64,000 bases of DNA, taken from the NCBI GenBank assembly GCA_013433145.1, contig CM024174.1, positions 4,116,336 through 4,180,335 on the forward strand, given 5' to 3'. Source of the DNA: Ascaris suum (lineage: Eukaryota > Nematoda > Chromadorea > Rhabditida > Ascarididae). Below are positions 1 to 31,877 of this stretch, in pieces (the first letter of the stretch is position 1; each line of letters starts with the position of its first letter). The position numbers were made by a program, and so were the translations under genes. The notes below the pieces were generated by a model. It saw nothing but the letters and a program-made list of their open reading frames with translations, did not search any database and was not told where the DNA came from.

Positions 1-18677
<18,677 letters not shown>

Positions 18678-18814
18678 CGACCTATTGGACGATTTTCTCA
18701 GCGATGCGACTCTTGTTGCAGCTGGCAACTCTTAAACGACAAAAGTGCAAGTGCTTTGTGAATGGTCTAGAATTTGTTTTGAGAACACGATGAGTACTGT
18801 TTTGCTATTATTAA

Positions 18815-19615
18815 CTAATTGATTCCAACGTTTTCATAGGCATCCCGTCTGGATTTCTCTCTACGATTGCCTGCTAGCCAGGTCTTGAAGCATTCTTCCA
18901 AATTGGCAGTCGGGTCTAAGAAATTGTCGTATTTCTTGCCATCGATTTTAGACATCAAACCACTGCGGTTATTGAAGGTTGTCGAGTTTATCGGTTTGTT
19001 AAGAATATGCTGGTTGAATAGGGATGCGTACGTTCCAACAATAAATCTTATAAAATCATCAATCCCACTATCCACGATGGATCTGTAAATCAACCCGTAA
19101 ACGGGCCTAGGCGGATCGAATTCACCCAGCCAAACATATCAGCGAATTTTACAAAATGCTTTGAAAATTAGGGTTAATTTGTCTCATTGCAGCCTCTTGA
19201 TTTGTTGATATCCTAGACCAACATCTCTTGTGGTGACCATCGAGTTTGTTGACTCATTCATGACGGGATGCCTAATTACTTGCTTAAAACGAAAGCTTAA
19301 AAAATAGAAAGGAAGCGACAATATGACGATGTTCTGTGTGTCTGAGTCATAAATTTATTTCGCAAGGTATTTGCTTCGACTCGATGTAATGTAAAAGGAG
19401 TGCCTTTCGATATAGCTTTATTGTTACGTATGCAACTCGATAGATTCGATGATAACGACTTCATGAAAGCAGCCAACATTTTCGTTCCTCATAGTTTCTG
19501 AACTTTTTAATTTCCCATTAAATACATCAATTTTCAATCCTCTCATGATTGAAAAAAAATTGGCACGCTTCCATTCAACAATTTCTGGCTGATAATAACC
19601 AATATCAAAATTCAT
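18815..19615 (-). CDS. Two-exon gene of unknown function, about 151 aa
   Basis: Exon 1 is 19615-19428, starting MNFDIGYYQPEIVEWKRANF and ending IIESIELH plus AC. The donor is GTAACA. Exon 2 is 19082-18815, after acceptor TTTACAG, and ends YENVGIN plus stop. Phase 2 joins give 151 residues. The second exon is rich in charged and amide residues (e.g. LDPTANLEECFKTWLAGNRR); no signal peptide, membrane helix or family motif is recognised. The codon-level coherence across a clean intron supports a real gene. It converges tail-to-tail with the ryanodine receptor, with only 137 bases between the two stop codons, so the 3' UTRs probably overlap. Confidence 0.55.
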
Positions 19616-19667
19616 CTCCCATCATAATAACGAGAATTAATCCCTCGCAAATGCGTTTCCGCGGAAG

Positions 19668-19679
19668 TATATATAAAAG
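19668..19679 (+). promoter_or_regulatory. Possible TATA box upstream of the 18815-19615 gene
   Basis: TATATATAAAAG lies 53-64 bases before the start codon of the - strand gene, where it reads CTTTTATATATA. The best consensus match (TATATAAAAG) is on the + strand, pointing away from that gene. Direction is therefore uncertain and it could serve an unseen + strand transcript. Confidence 0.3.
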
Positions 19680-22600
19680 CGCTTGAGTGCGTTGTTATAT
19701 GGGTGAGTTCGTTGATGTATAATTGCTGCTTTTCAGAGGAATCTGACTCGCTAGCACTCGATGTTCATTTTCTTGGTTGAGAATTGTCCACAAGCTGCAT
19801 AGCGTAGTTGGCTGCAGTGGATGAATGGACCGTAGTGGATGATTGCGCCAATGTATTATCTGATAATACAAATAATAGAGCATATATTTTTTGCAGTACT
19901 CTTTGTGGTAATTCACGAACAACAAAGATGTATTTGTTTTATGATAAAGATTCCACAAAGCAAATAGATAGAGAAAAAAACCAAAACTTTTGTTTTGTTG
20001 TTTCGTTGTGTGCGCGAAAGAAATAAAATATGGACAAGATCATGCATTGACAAAGAAAACAAAACAAAGCAAATTGAAATATAAGGAGAGCTACGGCGCC
20101 ATGCGTTTCAATGCGCGAAGGGAAAAAGAAAAAAAAATCCAGAGATTATGAGGAATGGAGAACACCAGAATGCATACATGAATATGCGGAAATAAAATAT
20201 TAACAATTAGCTACAATCGTCGAGCAGTGAATATCGCAGTCACATTGCATCATCCTAAGCGTCGCTGAAAACATGAGAATTTACCGTCGATAGTCATATG
20301 ACATGATAAAATATTCTAAATGGGAAAAACATCGAAAAAAATGAATTTTCTTGAAGTGAAAATATTCTTTTTACAAGAAAGAAAGTACTCATTGTTTTCA
20401 CAAAGGAGTTATTTTGAAATATTCAGACGGAAGATTCCTACTGATTAACTGCTATACCTTCTAAACTTTGCAACATTTTTCTATTAGTAAATCCTTGGTA
20501 GTGACATCTTCAGTCGGCAATTATCAAACTCGCGAAATCATTTTTATGTGCAGCCCAACTACACAATTTTCCTGCACTGCGAACGTTGCGCCAAAATTCT
20601 CCATGTCAAAAGTCTCCAATAGTGATTCTTATAGACTATATGGCATAGATTAGCAAATTTTATACACTGTTTGCGTGCTGATTTTCAGAGATAGGTTCAT
20701 ATTAAAGAAAAAATCGCGGACAAGAATCCCACCAAAATAATGTATTCTGAAGTGAGAATAAGTGTAGAAGCGATGAGAACAACAAGATGGTAAAACATAG
20801 CCTGGAACAAGGGAAGGCTCATATTCCGGGTACAATACACGATTTGTTGGAGCCATTGAATGAGGAGACGAGAAAGATTCGATGAATATGGCATGGGGAA
20901 TTGAATTAAAAAAGACATGCGATATTAAAAAAAGTCATGAATATTGTAAAAAAATATCAAATATGGCGTAACACACAAAACACGGAGTAAAACAGCATGA
21001 ATCGGCCTCACCTAAGAGTCCCAGACAATAACGGATGAATTGCTGAATATCAAGAGCGGTTTATGAAGGTACTAATTAAAACCAGCAGACGATAAAAAAC
21101 CGTAGGTGAAAGACATCGAAAATGTGATAATGGTGCTGCAAGATGAGGAGTTGTGCTTAAGTGAGTTGCTTGGAAGGACGAAGAAAAAATACTGAGCGTA
21201 AAATGAGAGCATTTCAAATAAACTAAGTAGGCATCTCTTTAAGCGCATGTCATTTAAATCTCCTCGAACAACGAACTACACAGCTGATGGGATCATCAAA
21301 AACTTTATTTCTATGACGTCCACCTAGTCCCGTTCATATGCATTTCCACACCTTCAGCAGATCATCCCGAGAAAATACGTCATATTAACTGTTAACTAAT
21401 TTATCGTTACAGATTTGCTCTCGGTGACTCATCGAATCGTCTCGAGCAATGAGGCAATAGGAAATATTTGGTAGGGAATAAAGGGAAGAGTCGTTGAAAG
21501 AGTATGCCATTTTTTACAGTAGATGTGTTGAGTGAAGTGGGAATTTCCATTGCGTTGGTTAACGAAGTCGGACGAATCCTCGGTGGGGATCGAAGCACGT
21601 CGTCGGCGTAGGAAACTTGTTGCAACAACACTCGCTGCCTTTACAAGCAAGCAATGGATCTCTGTCTTGATAGCACTCGGCAATCAAACGTTCCCATTCA
21701 GAATGCTCAACAGCAATATGGATTTTTGGTCGAAGATACTAAACAACGAACTGCGCTGCCGGTGGAGAGCACATAAATACAAACAATTTTGGGCTCTGAA
21801 GAATGCAAAAGTAATAAATGTTAAATTTTGTTACTCTATGCAAATTAACAGCAACAACAATGTAGACAATATTCGACACTGGCCTCTTTAATAGAGTCCA
21901 TTCTTTCCTTCCAACGACAGAAACCCTTTATTCATATATCATAGAGAAAACTTAGACGCATGAATATAAACCCCTCGAGAGATCTGCGTCCGGTGCAATG
22001 ACTCTTCATCTTTTCCTTCTTTCCTTCCGCCTTGGATAAGCTCTATCAAGAACAATGGGTTGAAACCATGGCATGTTTATGCCTTGCGAGTTTTCTTTCT
22101 ACTTTAATATAGTAATCATCGTGTTTGCGATGTTTTGCTCCATATTTTCGTGACAGTGATGTCGCTTTATTAAGAAGAGCATAAGGTGTTAACTAGCTTA
22201 AAAGAGTTCCAAGAAACTTCCACCTTCCGCATTGTTGCTTTGTTTTCTGTCCAGTCGCAGCTGTCGAGAAATATGTACTTTCTTTAATACCGAAAAACTT
22301 CACCTGATATATGGGAATGAAAATGATCTTACAATGGCGTATTAAAAGATGCACTAACTCGTTGATATACCGCTTGGATCGTTCTCTTGAGTTAAAATTG
22401 TACTAGATGAGATCACACAAGAGTCGTCGTACTGCTCAAAAATCTTCCCAGAATTTGAGAAACATTGCAATTTCTTATTCCGACTGTGTCCACTTTAGGA
22501 TATATCGTATTCAGCCACCAATCTTCGTATCCTTCACTTTGCACCCTCTCTGAAAAGTTGTTCAAGAATAAGTGTTTCTCTGTGCTCTTAAATACATAGT

Positions 22601-25600
22601 TTTTGTGCAAGTCATGGCAGTCAACCAGATAAAGAAATAAATCTCTCTTGTCTCGTCTCTTTGATTATATGAATAAATAAACGAACAAAGAAATAAACGT
22701 ATAATTTTTGTTTGAACAAATAACAACAATTATACATTATGTACGCATAGATATGAAACGTATTGCATAGAAGGGAAAATGAAATCCTAACAGCATTACT
22801 AACCCTACAGATCTTCATTCGTTAACCACAAATCTCCGCTCGGATCAGCACACATCGAATGCGCAGTATGGCACTTTTGTGGACTCATTCGAGGAAATGC
22901 AAAAAAAGGCGACACGAGAATATATTTACAGCGAGAAAATGGAGGCTCTCTCATACACACATTCTTTAAATCATTCTCTTTTCAGTATGCACCTGTCCCA
23001 TTATCCCACAGGATTCACTCCTCTCTGGAATTAGCCAACGGTATTACATTTTTGATAGTTTTCTACGCCCATTTCTTAGTACTGCGAACAATATGAGCCC
23101 TTGAGCTTCTAAGCAAAGAAACGCTATGCATAAAGCACATCTTTCGGTTTATTGGAGCATCGGCGCTCATGGGACGTTTGTCCCTAGCCCGATCTTTTTA
23201 CACTGTTTTCAACTTCCCAGTAAGCAACTCTTTTTGCGCTCAAAACTAGTTTCACTGTTTCACTTATTTCATTCTTCGATCCTATGTCCCCATAAAGCTT
23301 CAGCATTTCCGATTTTCGCACCACCTTGCTGATCCGGGTCCAGCCATTCTCAATTGTGGCTTGACTTTTTTACACAGGACGGCATATTAATCCGATCGTG
23401 TTATTTCTATTGCAGCTGATACATCAGAAGGCCCAGGGTGACGAACACTGAAAATCTCAACCCCTGGGCATGAGAAAACTCATTCGTCGAGGCCCCTGAA
23501 GATCTCCAGAAGGGTCTAGAGTTCTAGAGCTCGAAGCATTTCAGAAGCTTTCAGGAAGCCTAGATACTCAGGTTGCGTTAACAATTTTATTTGTCATGAA
23601 AAAGTAGTGATTGAAAATGGCTTAGCTAGTTGCCTTCTCTAATGTAACCGGTTCTCAAAAACATCTACAATGTAACAAGTGTTACATCAAAAAGTTGCAA
23701 CTGGCTGCCAAAACATTTTAATTCATATACTCTTTAAAATTCTATAGCAGGGCAAGCAAAATTTCACATCGAACGTTTCAAAAACTTCCCTGTTGCATTT
23801 TGAAGGTAGTATCAGACTTTTGCGCCTGAGTTTCTCGAAGCTGTCGAATAGGGAGAGTTCAGTAATCAGCATGCTGGTAGCGTAATGCCCTGGCCTTTGT
23901 TTCCCTCCTCCCCTCCCCATTTCTTGCATTGCAATCACAGTCTGCTATGTTGCGACATTTCTTGTTGTTTTCTTACCACAGAACTTGATGCCTCATTGAC
24001 GTCCTGGGACTTGATGTCACAAAGGCGATTTTTGGAGTGGCACCAAAGTGGGCATAACTGCTTTTAGGGATGCGGAGGAAGGAGAGTAGATACTAGAGAA
24101 AGAGACGTGCTACCGTTTGACTGACTGCGGGTACTAAGTTAAGGCGGTTGGCTCCGTGGTTCGCATCAACTCGGCAATTCTCATAGAGATCTAGGCAGTT
24201 GGGGTGGCTTTCTGAGGATTTCGGGGTCCCGAGGCCCGCAGAATCTGGCATCTGAAGGCCAGTTTCCATAACCCTAAATACTCTTTCCTCTATGGCCCTC
24301 CCTACTGTACCATTTGCGAAGTTCACGCGATGTCTACATTTAGAGCCATGTGGGCTCTACAGAATTCAGCTTTTACCACACGAAAATCTCGTCGATCAGC
24401 ATTGCGGAGGACGACTTTTTAAATCTACAGCCGATTTTGCCATATCTCAAGGAGCGCTAATCTTCGAAAACATTCATGTCTTCGAAAACATATCTTCGAA
24501 AACATTCATGCTTCACCGCCCCTCCCCTTCTCTCTTCCAACAACAGTGCCGTATCGTTAAGCAACATGCAGGGCACACCATATACACTCCACGAGGAACA
24601 TTTACGCGTTACGGGCCACAAGCCCCAACTAAAGAACATGAACGAAAGCGGTTAACAGTTCTTGAAGTAACTTTTCCCGCTGCCATTTCCAGTAAGCGGC
24701 CCGTGAAAGCAGATGTTGCAGTAGGTGCACATTAAGGAATTACAACGCGTAAAAATGTGCACATTCAAATACTCCCCTTGCATCCAGAAGTTCACAGTTG
24801 AAATCAGCTATACTTTGAAGCTATACATTTTTTGCAACCAAGTTTCTCAAATTTATTTCCAAATAGTCGCGAGGACGAAAAAAGAAAGCAACTAAAGGCT
24901 AATGATGCTATAATAAGATCAACTATCGCTCACAGTCGGTTAAAGTGGATGAATAAAATAAACAACTTCGCCTACTCAAGTGCACTCCGAAGCTAATTCC
25001 TAAAATAAATCCCTGTGAAGCATGTTACTTCCGAGAAGCATTCCTCCCTTCCAAGTTCGCAATAATGCCCCGTAAAATTTGCCGAATAAAAGCTTGAAAG
25101 AGAAAGCATAACCTAGATATAAGGGAGAGTTTCCTGCAGTTCAGTGATGCTCATATTTCGAGAGGCGATAGTGGTATCCATGATAGGAATTATTCGACAT
25201 GCACATCTATTACTGTTGGGTATGGCGCTAAAGAACCAAGCCAAGATATCTATTTGTGATGTAACAGTGACCATTTTGTTTTTATAGGATTATTCTTCGC
25301 GCCATGTCATTGATCTACTTATGTGCTTTTGATCTGCCTGAAGCCTATATATAACGTTTTGACTATTCGATGACATTTTACTGCGATCTAATGTGTAAAG
25401 ATTTTCTCCTACTCCTATGTAATAATATTCGAAACAATGAAAACTTTTTCGTATTGATGCCTGTAGTAATAATCTTTTCGTTTCGAATAGAAATCCCAAC
25501 TGGAAATTCCAACCTTATAAGAGTTCATACGAAAATGTACATGCCACAAGAATGTTTATTTGAATGCTTATCGTTTCATGAACATTTGAATGAATTAAAT

Positions 25601-26118
25601 TTGCCGAAATGTCCGAAAGAAAACTAAACAGTTCTATTTGTGATATGTCATTTAATTTCATGACTGCGTCTTTTTAAGGGCAAATCTACTTTCAAAAACG
25701 AGTTGATCTATATTGGTCAGCTTTGTAAGTATGAATGAAAAAGCTTTAAGCTCTATCACTGTTATTTCACCAAAAGTGCAAATCAAACTTCAATAACCTT
25801 ATTTCATCAACTAATTTTTCAGCTTCCTTCATTTCCGCTGAAGTGAATAGTTTAACGAATGAGTGATGGAATATTAGGAGACTTGTAGATAAAACATTCC
25901 GACTATTGCGTTAATGCGACCAATGACATTTTTATCAATGAAATGAAACAACAGCTGAGCCGAAACTAACAACCGAAATAATTTGTTCCGTTCTTGTTGG
26001 CGATCTGTCTACTTAAGTCACATTTTTCAAAAAGTACTCAGTCTTATTCGATCTTTGTTTCAGAATTCCCATTCGAACAATGCATTTTTTAATTGTAAAA
26101 TAAAACTTTGAAGCCTTA
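19680..26118. other. Gene-poor interval
   Basis: No gene could be supported. The longest open frame (24292-24735, +, 147 codons) has no recognisable domain and includes a small tandem repeat of TTCGAAAACAT (24464-24507). GC rises around 23.4-24.7 kb, where the DNA looks like old interspersed-repeat material, but no element boundaries were found. Confidence 0.5.
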
Positions 26119-29100
26119 ATGATGTTCAAGTGTCTGTGGTTGATTGATTCGTACGGTTATGCAATTAGTGGTTTTATTATGCTTTTTTGCAATACTCCTG
26201 TATTTATTGCCATTATAGGCGATAAAAAAAATGAGGTATATATTTTAGCATATTTGTTGTACGCATGTCATAAGAATTATAAATTGCATTGTATAAGTGT
26301 GTATATTAAATCTAGATAAAGGAAAACTTATTCCACAAGAGAATTTTGATCGCTCTAGATCATCATATCGTCATTAGAAGTAAATGGTAACGCACCGCCC
26401 CCAAGGCAACTGACAAACTACAATCATATACTCTTTCAAAAAATTTTTGTATCTGCTATTTGAAAATGAGCGTTAGTGAATACCTCTAAAACGTACCTTC
26501 AAAATGCGATTAGAATGAAACAAAAATGTGTGAAAATAATGGAATGCAAGTTTAGAAGTATCTTAATGTAGGTGAGACGATATATTTTTTTTATTCCTAT
26601 CACCTGACTAAACACTATCAAAGTTTACGAGTAAATAATAATTTATATCTGTGATATAATGCCTTCTTATTTCGATTAATCTGATCTCTTATAGGAACTT
26701 TTAGCAAATATTCGCTTTTAAATAACCCTACTAATGCATTTATGAAGTATTGACCGAAATCAAATGTACACAAATCTTCTTTGTGGATTAATGAGGACTG
26801 CTGTACAGGACTTTGCGGTGCATATTATACCCATCAGACTTCCTAGCCCCAAATTTTAGTGAAAACTAAGTGGAAACTATCAAACAAAAACACCAAAAGA
26901 TACATCTACGGGTAGGTGCGAGCAGACGCGATCTCTGTATGATGCACTTTTGTAAGAAAAGTTTACAGTAATACGATAGGAAATGCGAAAAATGCAACTG
27001 TGAGATGAGAATAAAATTTCTGAGAGAGTTCAAAAAATACAGGATGGATAATTGAATGAATAAATTTTAGAAAGCAAAAATTTTAATAAAATTCCAATGT
27101 ACGGCTTAACGTACATAACTCTGCTTATGTCTGCTGGTTTGTCCGTTTGTTGTCTGTCTATATCTTTGTCTGTAATCCCAGTGTGAGTAATTGAAACTAC
27201 AGCTGCGAAATTTCCAGCCATATCGAGACGCGTACACCATTATTCACGTGATCCATTAGCGCCAAAAAAGGTTATAGGAATTTCAAGGTGGGAAAAATCG
27301 GCGCGCATTTAACACTGGTCGATTTACTCGGTCAGGTTGCAAAAAAGCTAATTTCAGCGAGAAATTTATGAAAGCGGTTTTTTGAATTGAAATTTTTGTT
27401 TTTTTTTAGTTTTGTATGAAAGGTTAATTGTTTATGAAATTTTTGTTTTAAAATGACTTATTTTGATTAATGAAAAAAAATTGAAATTTATGAAAGGTCA
27501 ATTGAAATTTGGAGGCATCATTTCGGATATATGTTCCTTTTTTGGTAATTTGTTAAACTATGTAATCAAGCGAATAAAATGCGAAGGCGCAAAACATGTT
27601 AACTCTTTTGACAGCTTCATCGCTTATTGAATGCAATTAAGTGCAAAGTGTTACGTGCATCCTTAATTAAAATACTTCTATGCAATGAAATTGTAATGCG
27701 CACAATGCATCATCATTGCAGTATAGTGATAGCAACAATATTTCGTAGCATCTTCGTGAAATCGTTTCGTTCCGAAAATAGAACAAACTGTTAGTGATCG
27801 TTGTGATCATTATTTTGATATATTTTGTCCTCTAAATTCCTCATCTTTTGTATTTGAATATAAAATGGAGCAACATTTTGCGCAGAAAAGCACTTCATTA
27901 AAATGGCAGTGCTTTTCTAAGAATACAAAAATATCTGATAATTGAGTCCCATTCATTTTCATCCAATTATTTTAAACGCAAATAGGACGAGCTATCTTTG
28001 TGTCGTTGAAAAAACGAACAACATCAATTCATATTGCTATTGCTCAAGCTTTATTATAATTTATGCATTTAGAATGCAAATATGCATCTGTTCCTAATTT
28101 TAAATCCTCTGCCTCTATAGAACTAATATAACGATTAACAGCGCTTGTTCTGTTTAGCCTTGCCTGGTTATTACATACAGAATTTTGTTTCAGTTCGATC
28201 CCCTAACGTTAAGTTCAAGCAACTCATAACTTCTCACTCCACACTCATGATCCTTTAATACCAGAAATCAACGCCTGGGGCTATCTTTTCGAGTTACGTT
28301 GCCCTCAATATCAACCATATCTTTTCAGAGCATCATATTCAGTGATATCGTTTGGTATTTTCGTCAACGATTTAACGGGAGCATGCGTAGTGACTATAGG
28401 GTTATACCGGTTGACTAACTTTTGCATCAAGTTTGATAAGGATGCGGTAATTTCTAACAAAATCTGCATTGAAAGGTGAGCAAAACTTTACAGATTATTG
28501 CAGATATTGTTGAGCAGTGCTGTTGTTGAGATAACCGATCTCACTATTTCACCTAAAATCTTTTTATTAGCATTGGACCGAATTTTACGTCAATGCAGCA
28601 ATTTTCAAAATTATCTACTCACCAATCTTGGTTCAGCAATCAAGGCGATTTCAAGCGACGCCTAGTACAAATCCAGAATCTTTTGCTATTCCCCAGTGAA
28701 TTGGGAGACTTTTTATCACTGACGTTACAAGCGTCCTTTGATGGAAACTTTTTTGCAATAAAAACACTCGAATTGATTTTTTTAAATCATTGCAAATGCT
28801 TCACTGCAATCTTCGTATTTCCTTACATCACAATTCTGGTTGTTTAGTGATGGCGATGCAATGAAATTAATGACAGCAGAAAAATTCCCATCCGTTATCA
28901 TCGCTAGTCCTTCGTTTCAATATATTAGCTTCACTCCTCTAAATTTGCATTAATTTTTGAAAAATGCGCCCTTGAAAATGGCAGCAAATAGCCGGATCGA
29001 TGGAACTGAAATGCAATTCAGCTATACCTAAATTGTGCAGGAACCAAAGTTCTCCAAACTGCAAGGCAAGTGAATGAATTCCCCGAAGTGTTTATTAACG

Positions 29101-30415
29101 AGGCAAAATTGAAGCACTTGCATTGCAACGTAACACATCGATGGATATTTGCGAAATTCATTGGGGAAATTTGATTTTGTTTAATGAGTATGCAAAAAAA
29201 ACTTTTTTTAATGTATAGTGAGAATTTACCTCGATTGCGATTTGCAACAAAGTTTAAATGCAATGTCATAGAGATAATTTACAGAATTGCAAAATTCATT
29301 TTTTTTTTCAGGCAGTCTATGTGTTATTGCTTTGGATGAATCTGCTGAAAGGAATGGGACAACTATTGAACAGTCTCGATCGACTTCTTGTCCTCACATT
29401 TTGATGCTATAATTTCATAAACGCTACCATATAACTATTATTCTTCTACTGGTGGCAAATATTTTGGTGGCAAATATTTATCAATTATCTTAATAATAGC
29501 CGCTGTATTGGTAGCACTTTGGAGACATGCAATAGATATCACTGTAATGTGCAGGTATACTACTCTTATTCACTATTTCACTATGAGTGCTTTCATTCTG
29601 AGGGACTGATATTTTCATTGAACATCCGTTTGGTATCTTCGAACAGAAAATCTGCTTGAATAAATTCTTATCATCAGTGCCCATAGAAGGCTTTTTTTTG
29701 AATTTGGGTCCTTCTCGGTCAACGTTTCTAATGCATTTGTTGTTTTCGTAAGGTGACGAAAGGCTATTATTGTTTTTACTCTTTTCTCTTGTTGAGTTGA
29801 TATGAGCTCGCTATAGTAAACAATAGGATGCATATCGGAGGACAATGAAAAGACCCATTTAAAAGTCGTGCAGTAACCCTTCCTTTCACCGCTTTTCAAT
29901 GAAATAAAGCACATTTTAGGCAGCAAAATATAGTTTACAAACCATTTTATATAACAATTGTTACTGTGAGAACCGCAAGTGCTCTCTTTGGTATCGTTGT
30001 GATGTTGGTCGCCATCTTCGTTATGAAAAAGTGGGCTTTTTTTTTCTTAATTTAAAGCAAAGCAGAGCACGAGAGAGAGATCGCACTAATCATTTCCTAA
30101 ATTATGAAAAAATAACGGAAAAACTGTAATAAACTACGGAAAATTTTGTAGTCAATATCACATTTGAAAGATACGCAAATCAGCGCCTCATTCTCACAAG
30201 GCATGTCTCAGTTTTCATAATTCCATGTAAAATAAAACATAATTCACGAGGGTTCTAGATCAGAGTTTTAGATACTCATCAGTGCATTTTCAATAAAGTG
30301 ACGTCACTATTCGTCACTATTATGAGGATCTAAGAATGTGAGAAATAGGAGTGTATGGAGTCAATTAAAAGGAGCATTTAATTACTCATGCTCTTTCGTT
30401 AATTAGGACGTGATA

Positions 30416-30445
30416 ATAATAATAATAATGATAATAATAAATGGA
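30416..30445. repeat. (AAT)n microsatellite
   Basis: An imperfect run of ATAATAATAATAATAATGAT type, followed within 40 bases by a second short ATAATAATAATGG patch near 30465. Confidence 0.85.
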
Positions 30446-30823
30446 ACATTAACGGTATGGGACATAATAATAATGGAACGTTAACGATCATTCGGAAAAC
30501 CTCATTACTATTATTTTTATTATTAGTATTACCAGTATTATTTTCATGACCCAATACAAATCACTATCGAAGCAAATCTTCGTGAAAAGCGATAAATGCG
30601 CGATGCTATACTGCACATGCGAAAATATTCATGGAAATTGGTGATAACACCCGAAAAGAAATGCCGTGTGCTTTCATGTTTTCAATCAGTGCGGGCAATT
30701 TGAAACAAGAGTTGTATAATCGGGAAACTCAAAAAGGTCGAATATTCTCTCAAGGGCAAGCTTTCCTCTGAATTTTATTATTTATTTTACATTCCCACTC
30801 AGAAACACATGAAATAAAAAAAT

Positions 30824-31116
30824 ATGAGCGAAAAGAAAGTGAAGAAAAAGCAGAATGCATCAATAGAAGCAGAAAGTAAACGTTCATAACGTGGCAATCA
30901 CACACCAGCCCCTTCAGAGTCCGATAAAGGTGCTACCAATAATGGAGAAGCCACAGAGCAGGTAAACGGTGTTTTGAGCGGTGAAGCATCAAGGATATTG
31001 CCGGAAAGCAGATTCATGTTTTTACCGAAATTGGAAGCTGTGCGGAGTATGTTTTTGGCGTAATGCCTCTTAGCCGGCTGATGTTTACCAAAGAGGAGAT
31101 TGAGAAGAGGAGCTAA
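30824..31116 (+). pseudogene. Decayed coding fragment, unidentified
   Basis: An ATG at 30824 opens MSEKKVKKKQNASIEAESKR, is stopped by TAA, and continues in the same frame as NHTPAPSESDKGATNNGEAT. A different frame then carries IHVFTEIGSCAEYVFGVMPL and ends FTKEEIEKRS plus stop. The texture is protein-like, but no splice sites reconcile the stop and the frame change, so decay is the simplest reading. No family is recognised. Confidence 0.35.
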
Positions 31117-31375
31117 TGCGTATCGTTCAAAAATGGGAAAGTTCTAACGTTTCTATATAAACAAATCAACAAGAATCAAGAAATATAATTTTTGATGATT
31201 TGTCAATGGAACCGAAACACTGCAGCAATAATGAACTTCGATAGTCGAGCGATCTCGCGAGCATCGCAGCATCTAACTAACGAATATTTTCATGTGGATG
31301 CGGAAACAAAAATATTTTTCATAGAAAACGTTCGATCACTATATTTCGACTAATTTTTGGATAGGCCGTAGTCAT

Positions 31376-31877
31376 TTGAAAATAGTGAGCACGATCACAA
31401 GATGGACGATCACAAATTTTGAGGTCGTCAGCAAAGAACGGATAATCGCTTTGTTCGTCATCAGAGATATTCGAAGAATTGGCCGGAAAAGTAGGATCAA
31501 AAGTGAATTTATGAATGACACCTTCGAATTTTTGCCAGGAGAAGTCATCATCCGTTCTTACACATACGAGGCAGCTTTAGCTGACTTCAAACAAAAGCCG
31601 ACCATGTCACACTTCTCGAACTTAAAGGGCGCTTATTCCCGACAAATCACATCGAATGCCTTTGCATTGCCAATCGAAACAATTTCGGCTGAAGACTTCC
31701 TATCTATTTAAGCCACTTGCCGTAGAAGAGAAGGGTAGCGATTGCATCGGAAATCACCTCATCAAAAAAAACTCAGACTATTCGGATGATTTTTTTTTGC
31801 CTCAAATGATGGAGATTGTTTCATCAACTCCTCGGTCGCTTACGCACACTTCCAAAAGTATGGAAAGTGGTGAATGA
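31376..31877 (+). pseudogene. Coding fragment, faintly like the C-terminal domain of GH2 beta-mannosidase
   Basis: One frame (31376-31711) reads ITNFEVVSKERIIALFVIRD, then MNDTFEFLPGEVIIRSYTY and KPTMSHFSNLKGAYS before a stop. A second frame continues FKPLAVEEKGSDCIGNHL to a stop at 31877. The order FVIRDI...NDTFEFLPGE...HFSNLKGAYS recalls the Ig-like C-terminal domain of lysosomal beta-mannosidases, which have an [S/N]DN-F..L.P-E element near this position. That is a by-eye impression. No catalytic region accompanies it, so at most this is a fragment. It lies inside the large TM5-TM6 intron of the receptor pseudogene. Confidence 0.27.

Noticed and set aside
21407..21891. Overlapping frames on both strands (119 codons + and 84 codons -)
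   Set aside because: Both strands are open by chance over the same Arg/Ser-rich sequence, and neither gives a family signal.
24292..24735. 147-codon + strand open frame
   Set aside because: No recognisable domain, an internal TTCGAAAACAT tandem repeat, no supporting splice sites or neighbours, and an overlapping antisense open frame.
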